Assembly: GCA_031002005.1 (NCBI GenBank)
Contig: JARYHS010008074.1
Span: forward strand, 279,311,930 to 279,375,929
Length of the DNA stretch: 64,000 bases
From: Vandiemenella viatica
Lineage: Eukaryota > Arthropoda > Insecta > Orthoptera > Morabidae
Direction of reading: 5' to 3'
Shown: in pieces, positions 59,826 through 64,000 of the stretch
Position numbering within the stretch: the first letter of the stretch is position 1
Layout of the letters: each line of letters starts with the position of its first letter
Made by a program: the position numbers and the translations under genes
The notes under the pieces: generated by a model
Told to the model about the DNA's origin: nothing
Database searches by the model: none
Seen by the model: the letters and a program-made list of their open reading frames with translations, nothing else

Positions 59826-60129
59826 GTTAGGTTTAAATGCAGCCTGGACCAGAAGAAAAAATACGCCTTAGCCAAATTTAACAATAAATCTAAAATAAAG
59901 TATAAATGTTTTTGATATCTCGCTTAGTTCTTGAGATAATACATCACAAGGTGGAAATGCACTATAGGTGTTTTATTTTCTTCCCAGTGGTTGTTGTTAG
60001 GTTGAAATAGAGCCTGGACCAGAAGAAACGTCACCAAAAGCACAAGGAATTATAACGTATATTTGACATGTTAAATCTCGAAAACCAAGTGAGATATCAA
60101 AAAATGTTATTCTTTATTTTAGATTTTTT
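59826..60129. repeat. Foldback repeat with a 170-bp direct duplication
   Basis: GAGCCTGGACCAGAAGAAA-type sequence occurs at 59826-59860 and again at 59996-60028, 170 bases apart. A separate inverted pair is present: 59883-59937 (AATAAATCTAAAATAAAG ... GATATCTCGCTTAG) is complementary to 60076-60129 (AAGTGAGATATCAAAAAA ... TTTATTTTAGATTTTT). A further ATATCTCGCTTACTTCTCGA lies at 59781-59800. The transcript of either strand would form a ~55-bp stem. The class is unknown, possibly a foldback/MITE element. Confidence 0.7.
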
Positions 60130-62084
60130 TTGCCGAGTTCTATAAGATTTCGTCATCAGATTTTCGCGTACGATAATGATAGAACTGCCAGTTTTTTGTC
60201 AATTGTGAATTAAATTTCACGTCAGTAGCTCCATTTTTCTATACGTATTTAAACAGCTAACCCCTGTGCAGCAGAAAAGAGATGGGGTTGGGGTTGATTT
60301 ATTCTTGCAATATTTTTAGCCATTACAGGAACATGTGTACCATAATAACCACAGCAAGTCGTGCAGCAATAGAAACAATGATAAAGACAGAATCGCTCAT
60401 CAATAAATTAGAAAAAAAAAACTGAAAATTTAAAATGTTTCAGATAAGATTCTTTTTTTCTAATTGCTTAGTACCTCAAGATTATATTGCTAAAAATAAA
60501 CATACGCACAAATATCAGTGATGTAATGATAAAATACATTTCCGTTTGTGCAGGAAACCTACCGCTTCAAGCTATCGAAATACGATTTAGCAACGTAGAA
60601 CAGTACCAGCAACCAGGATGAATTAATATGATTACATTGTTAAATATCGTTTCAGGATCATAGGAATCAGACTGAACGTCAGATATATTACTACACAGAT
60701 ATTGTATATTTAATTTTAATTCAAATCATTATGGCGAAATGCATGATAAATAAGTTTGGTTGTTAATATACATAAAAGTGGGAATTCAAATTTCGACGAC
60801 AGTGCCACAAATGTCCATCTGAACAAAAGTTATTGCTTGATAAACCTCGAGATTTTCTTTTATTTAAAAATAAAAGAAGTTACTAATACACTTTAACACT
60901 ATTACATATCTGTCTTAATTGTTTTTCACCTTTATTTGGTTCTGGTAACAGAGTATAACGTTTCTAGTACTGCTTCTTTCACGATGCACGTAAATTCACT
61001 TAGAGTCATAACACCGTTTGTCTTTCCGACGCTGTTGGGTCTCTAGGTTATAGATAGGCGTATTTGTCTCAGTCGTTAGTAAACACACATTAACCTACAC
61101 AGAGCTCCAGATGTAGAGCTGTTTAGAGGAAGCCAAGTTACACAACTCCACTTTTTCTGCTAAACAGTGGAATGGAATTCCTAAAAATGACTGTTTAAAG
61201 CCACTATCTGTTATAGGAAATTAGTGCACGCATTAACCGTCTGAAACTACAAAAAAGATCTCTGGAGAATGGTGATTGCTCCCTGTTTGTGACAGAGTAG
61301 CACGTAATACACGAAACATATCTTAAATCGATAAAAATAATGCCTGATTATCAAATCTGAATGAAATGATATAGATTTTTGATGCTAACTTTTACACCTT
61401 ATTCTCATAGGTTCAAATCTGTTCAAAATTCTAAATAATATAGTTAGATCTCTTCACAATCTTTGGTTTTGTCGCTTTCTTTTTGAAGCAGTTGATTACA
61501 CTTCCCATGAAAGGCGTTTCCAGATAAAGTGAAGTAATGAGACAGCTTTTAAAATCGAACTGTGAGTTTAACGCCCCAGCAGTGAAGTGAGCATCTGTTG
61601 GTGACAGGTAATTATAAACACGCCAGCCTTTCATGTTATTATATTGCTTTCAGTTCAGAAACACTGCAAGTGTTAACAGAGATACATTAACACGTTATAA
61701 CAGAACTGTAGGCAGCCATCATAAACTATAAAGAGTAGAGTTTGTAATTAATTAGTTTCTTGCTATGCAATTCCTTTCTCTCCTGATGTAACTGAAGATA
61801 CTCTTCTTAGTAAATAATAACATATTTAGTTTGATGCACTGTGTGGGTTATTAGTATGTTATTTTTTATGGTACTAAAAGATTGCATATAAATGTACACC
61901 ACTTAGCAATGTAGTATTACTGCAAGTAAAAGGAGTACATAATAGTCATGAACGCAAAGAAATCCAAATGAATGCGAACAACGGGAAAGGATGAGATGGT
62001 TAACCCAGTACGTGTGACGTTGTGTGATAATATAGGGAGTAGTACAGTATAATGCGTGCAGTTCTTATCAGCGGATCCCACCAC
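60130..62084. other. Gene-free AT-rich spacer
   Basis: Nothing recognisable. Confidence 0.5.
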
Positions 62085-62215
62085 TTTGGCTCAATGGTTG
62101 CGGGACAGTGACTGTCTGTTGCTGAAAGGGGGTTAGCTGCTTCGAGTCCTCATTGCGGAAGAAATTTTGATCATCAGGACTTGGTCGGCAGGTTAGGAGA
62201 GGTGGTGGTGTTTAC
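62085..62215 (+). repeat. Possible third tRNA-headed SINE (SINE-C)
   Basis: An A-box-like stretch TTGGCTCAATGGTTGCGG and, about 35 bases on, a B-box-like GCTTCGAGTCCTC have tRNA-type spacing. They are followed by a body with ATTTTGATCATCAGGACTTG and GGTCGGCAGGTTAGGAGAGG. It occurs once here, so family status cannot be tested within the window. No target duplication found. Confidence 0.4.
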
Positions 62216-63327
62216 ATGTAATTTTCAAGACCAGCAACATGACAGTTGTATCGAGATCTTTACAATTTTGATCGTCTTTACCTGCTTCAAAACGGTAGAC
62301 ACTGAAATTTTTAACTTCGTTTTGACTCTCCATATTCTAATTTTTCTAAATATGAACGTACATAATTCTTACTACGAATTCATTCCAACCGTGCAGCTAT
62401 AACCAAATTGTTGTGAAGTGGTTAGAACCTGTAAACTTTGGTACAGTGATAACATGTTTTGCTCCATACCTCCTACTATTTGGAAGTATACCAACAACGC
62501 AAACTTTTGATTTTTAATGTTGCAGCGAATATTCGTCCTTTTCAGTTCACTGGATCAATTTACCACGGGAATCCAACAAATAATGGATATGAACAAAAAA
62601 TTTTGAAACGTTTAACTATTCCGAACATAGTGTAACTGGTGGCCCTTCGAGGACCTCAGGGAAATGGATAAATCAAACAAATATTCAACACATATATTGC
62701 GGTTAACTTCAGTGGCATCTGTTAACGCACATACTCTGTTAGTGAAGGTTTTTTGGAATGCTGTTTTAATATTACTCATGACCGTAATAAAATTCTTTTG
62801 ATTTGATAAAAAAAACACGCGGCTATGGAAAGGAAAGCAGATAAACCTATAATTAAGATTAATCTCATAAGAATATTAAAACGATCAGAGGAACAACTTT
62901 CCACAGGGTTTATGATGTTACTAACACGGGGAACAAAGTTACATGGAACTCAAAGACAGAATTCTATCGAGGTCTCTCCTCAAGTTTAAATTGCCTTTAG
63001 AAACGACTATTGAAGATAATTCTTCTAAAGTTTTATGAGATTTCCATCCGCCCTTCAAACACGGAATTTATTTCCATGAACGGAGAACACAGATTTCAAT
63101 TATACGCCAATCTCGAGGTTCAATTTCCCCTCGGAAAAGTTTCGAGATATGCGAATTGTTACCACTTCGTGAATCCTTATTATCGGCATATAACTTCTAT
63201 TGCTTTTGCATTTCATGAACTATAGACTGTCAAACATATTCATTATGAATTAATTAGACGTGGCACATAAACATCGATACTAACGCAATGTCTTACTTGT
63301 GAGAATAAAGAGAATACACGTATATCT
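62216..63327. other. Gene-free spacer
   Basis: No gene supported. The frame at 63010-63225 (71 codons, plus) is unrecognised. Confidence 0.45.
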
Positions 63328-63560
63328 ACATATATACTAAGAATTTCACAAAATTTTGGGTGACAGAGGGTACTTTTGCACCAAACCTAATCGTTACTCT
63401 GTGTATTCCAATCCAGAATCAGAAGAGGGAAAAAAAGAATTCGTATAAGCGTGTGCGCGGTGCTTTATTTCTCTAATCTTACCTCTTCTGTAAATACGAC
63501 TCAAATTGGTGGACGAAGTATTTCATCGTACTCGTAAATGAAAGTGGGTGTACGCTGTTT
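63328..63560 (-). mobile_element. LINE-2 family 3' end (second copy)
   Basis: Minus-strand reading includes STNLSRIYRRGKIREIKHRA followed by HAYTNSFFPSS, the same C-terminal KIRE-xK/R-HR-AY-NSFF region as at 29459-29700. The nucleotide blocks TTATTTCTCTAATCTTA and GGACGAAGTATTTCATC are shared between the two. The low-coordinate end (ATATCTACATATATACTA) corresponds to the degenerate TAGATG-type 3' tail. It is a 5'-truncated, stop-bearing relic. Confidence 0.8.
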
Positions 63561-64000
63561 ATCAATAAGATCAAACGTCGTATGTCTACCATAGTTTGCC
63601 CGCCCAATCTACGGGTCAATAACGTGACGCTTCCATAATCACTGTGGCACGCAGTAACGAATTGAGTTACTGTTCTGCGTACTTACTTTTTTCTGTCACT
63701 ACCATACATTTTCAGGTGCACTGTCTCTGACGTATTTACATAATAAATTATTAATTATTTACAAATACAGAGAAGACTGAATACAGTCAATTATACGCAT
63801 ATGAGGTATGTTCATAATATAAGTGAATTTAACTTTTTAATTTTTATTATTTAACTGACAGATTATTTGACTGCCGCCGCCTTCAAAGGATTCGCTTCCG
63901 ATATACATACACTTGTTCCGGATGTGTTTCCACTTCACAAAGCAGACATTATAAATTTCGTTTGAAATGTCATTAAATAATTGTATATTAATGTTGTCAA
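63561..64000. other. Gene-free spacer
   Basis: Nothing recognisable to the end of the window. Confidence 0.45.

Noticed and set aside
1..64000. CRISPR arrays, LTR retrotransposons, rRNA genes and integrated viral genes
   Set aside because: No regularly spaced repeats, no paired long terminal repeats with primer-binding sites, no rRNA core sequence and no viral protein signature were seen on either strand.

Overview
This is AT-rich eukaryotic DNA with no complete protein-coding gene. The longest open frame is 139 codons and lies inside a dead retrotransposon. The content is dispersed tRNA-headed SINEs, decayed non-LTR retrotransposons (LINEs), cut-and-paste DNA transposon relics, long unannotated AT-rich spacer and a few GC-rich islands. 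This fits an intergenic or giant intronic stretch of a large insect genome. The commonest SINE has a body block (CTCCAGGCGAATGCCGGGA) and one LINE family has a C-terminus (KIRE-R-R-AY-SFF) that I recall from repeats of orthopterans and other Polyneoptera. A polyneopteran insect (orthopteran, stick insect, cockroach or termite) is therefore my best guess. This is inference, and no diagnostic host gene is present.

Layout. 1-10.6 kb: SINE-A copies at 0.7, 2.7, 5.5 and 8.6 kb (the last with a perfect 10-bp target duplication) and a SINE-B copy at 6.9 kb. 10.67-13.39 kb: a small hAT-like MITE, and abutting it a hAT transposon with both terminal inverted repeats, a perfect 8-bp target duplication and a decayed BED/hAT transposase. 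14.0-28 kb: a long hairpin, SINE-A copies, several GC-rich islands and a 155-165 bp tandem repeat inside a dispersed repeat. 29.4-40.3 kb: four LINE remnants, all on the minus strand, mixed with SINE-A copies and one tail-to-tail SINE chimera. 41-48 kb: microsatellites, a second SINE-B with a perfect 12-bp target duplication, local duplications and a second copy of the 24-kb repeat. 48.1 kb: one GC-rich segment with splice sites on the minus strand, the only candidate host exon. 50.66-51.65 kb: a decayed PIF/Harbinger-like element with a second MITE copy inserted in it. 52-64 kb: mostly unassigned sequence with a SINE-A copy, a possible mariner terminus, a foldback repeat, a third possible SINE type and a last LINE 3' end.

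No genes act together here. The window is best read as a record of repeat insertion: retroposition shown by A-rich tails and direct flanking repeats, hAT and Harbinger transposition shown by inverted termini and their decayed transposases, and nesting that gives relative ages. Putative regulatory function of the GC-rich islands and protein function of the single exon candidate cannot be settled from one sequence.
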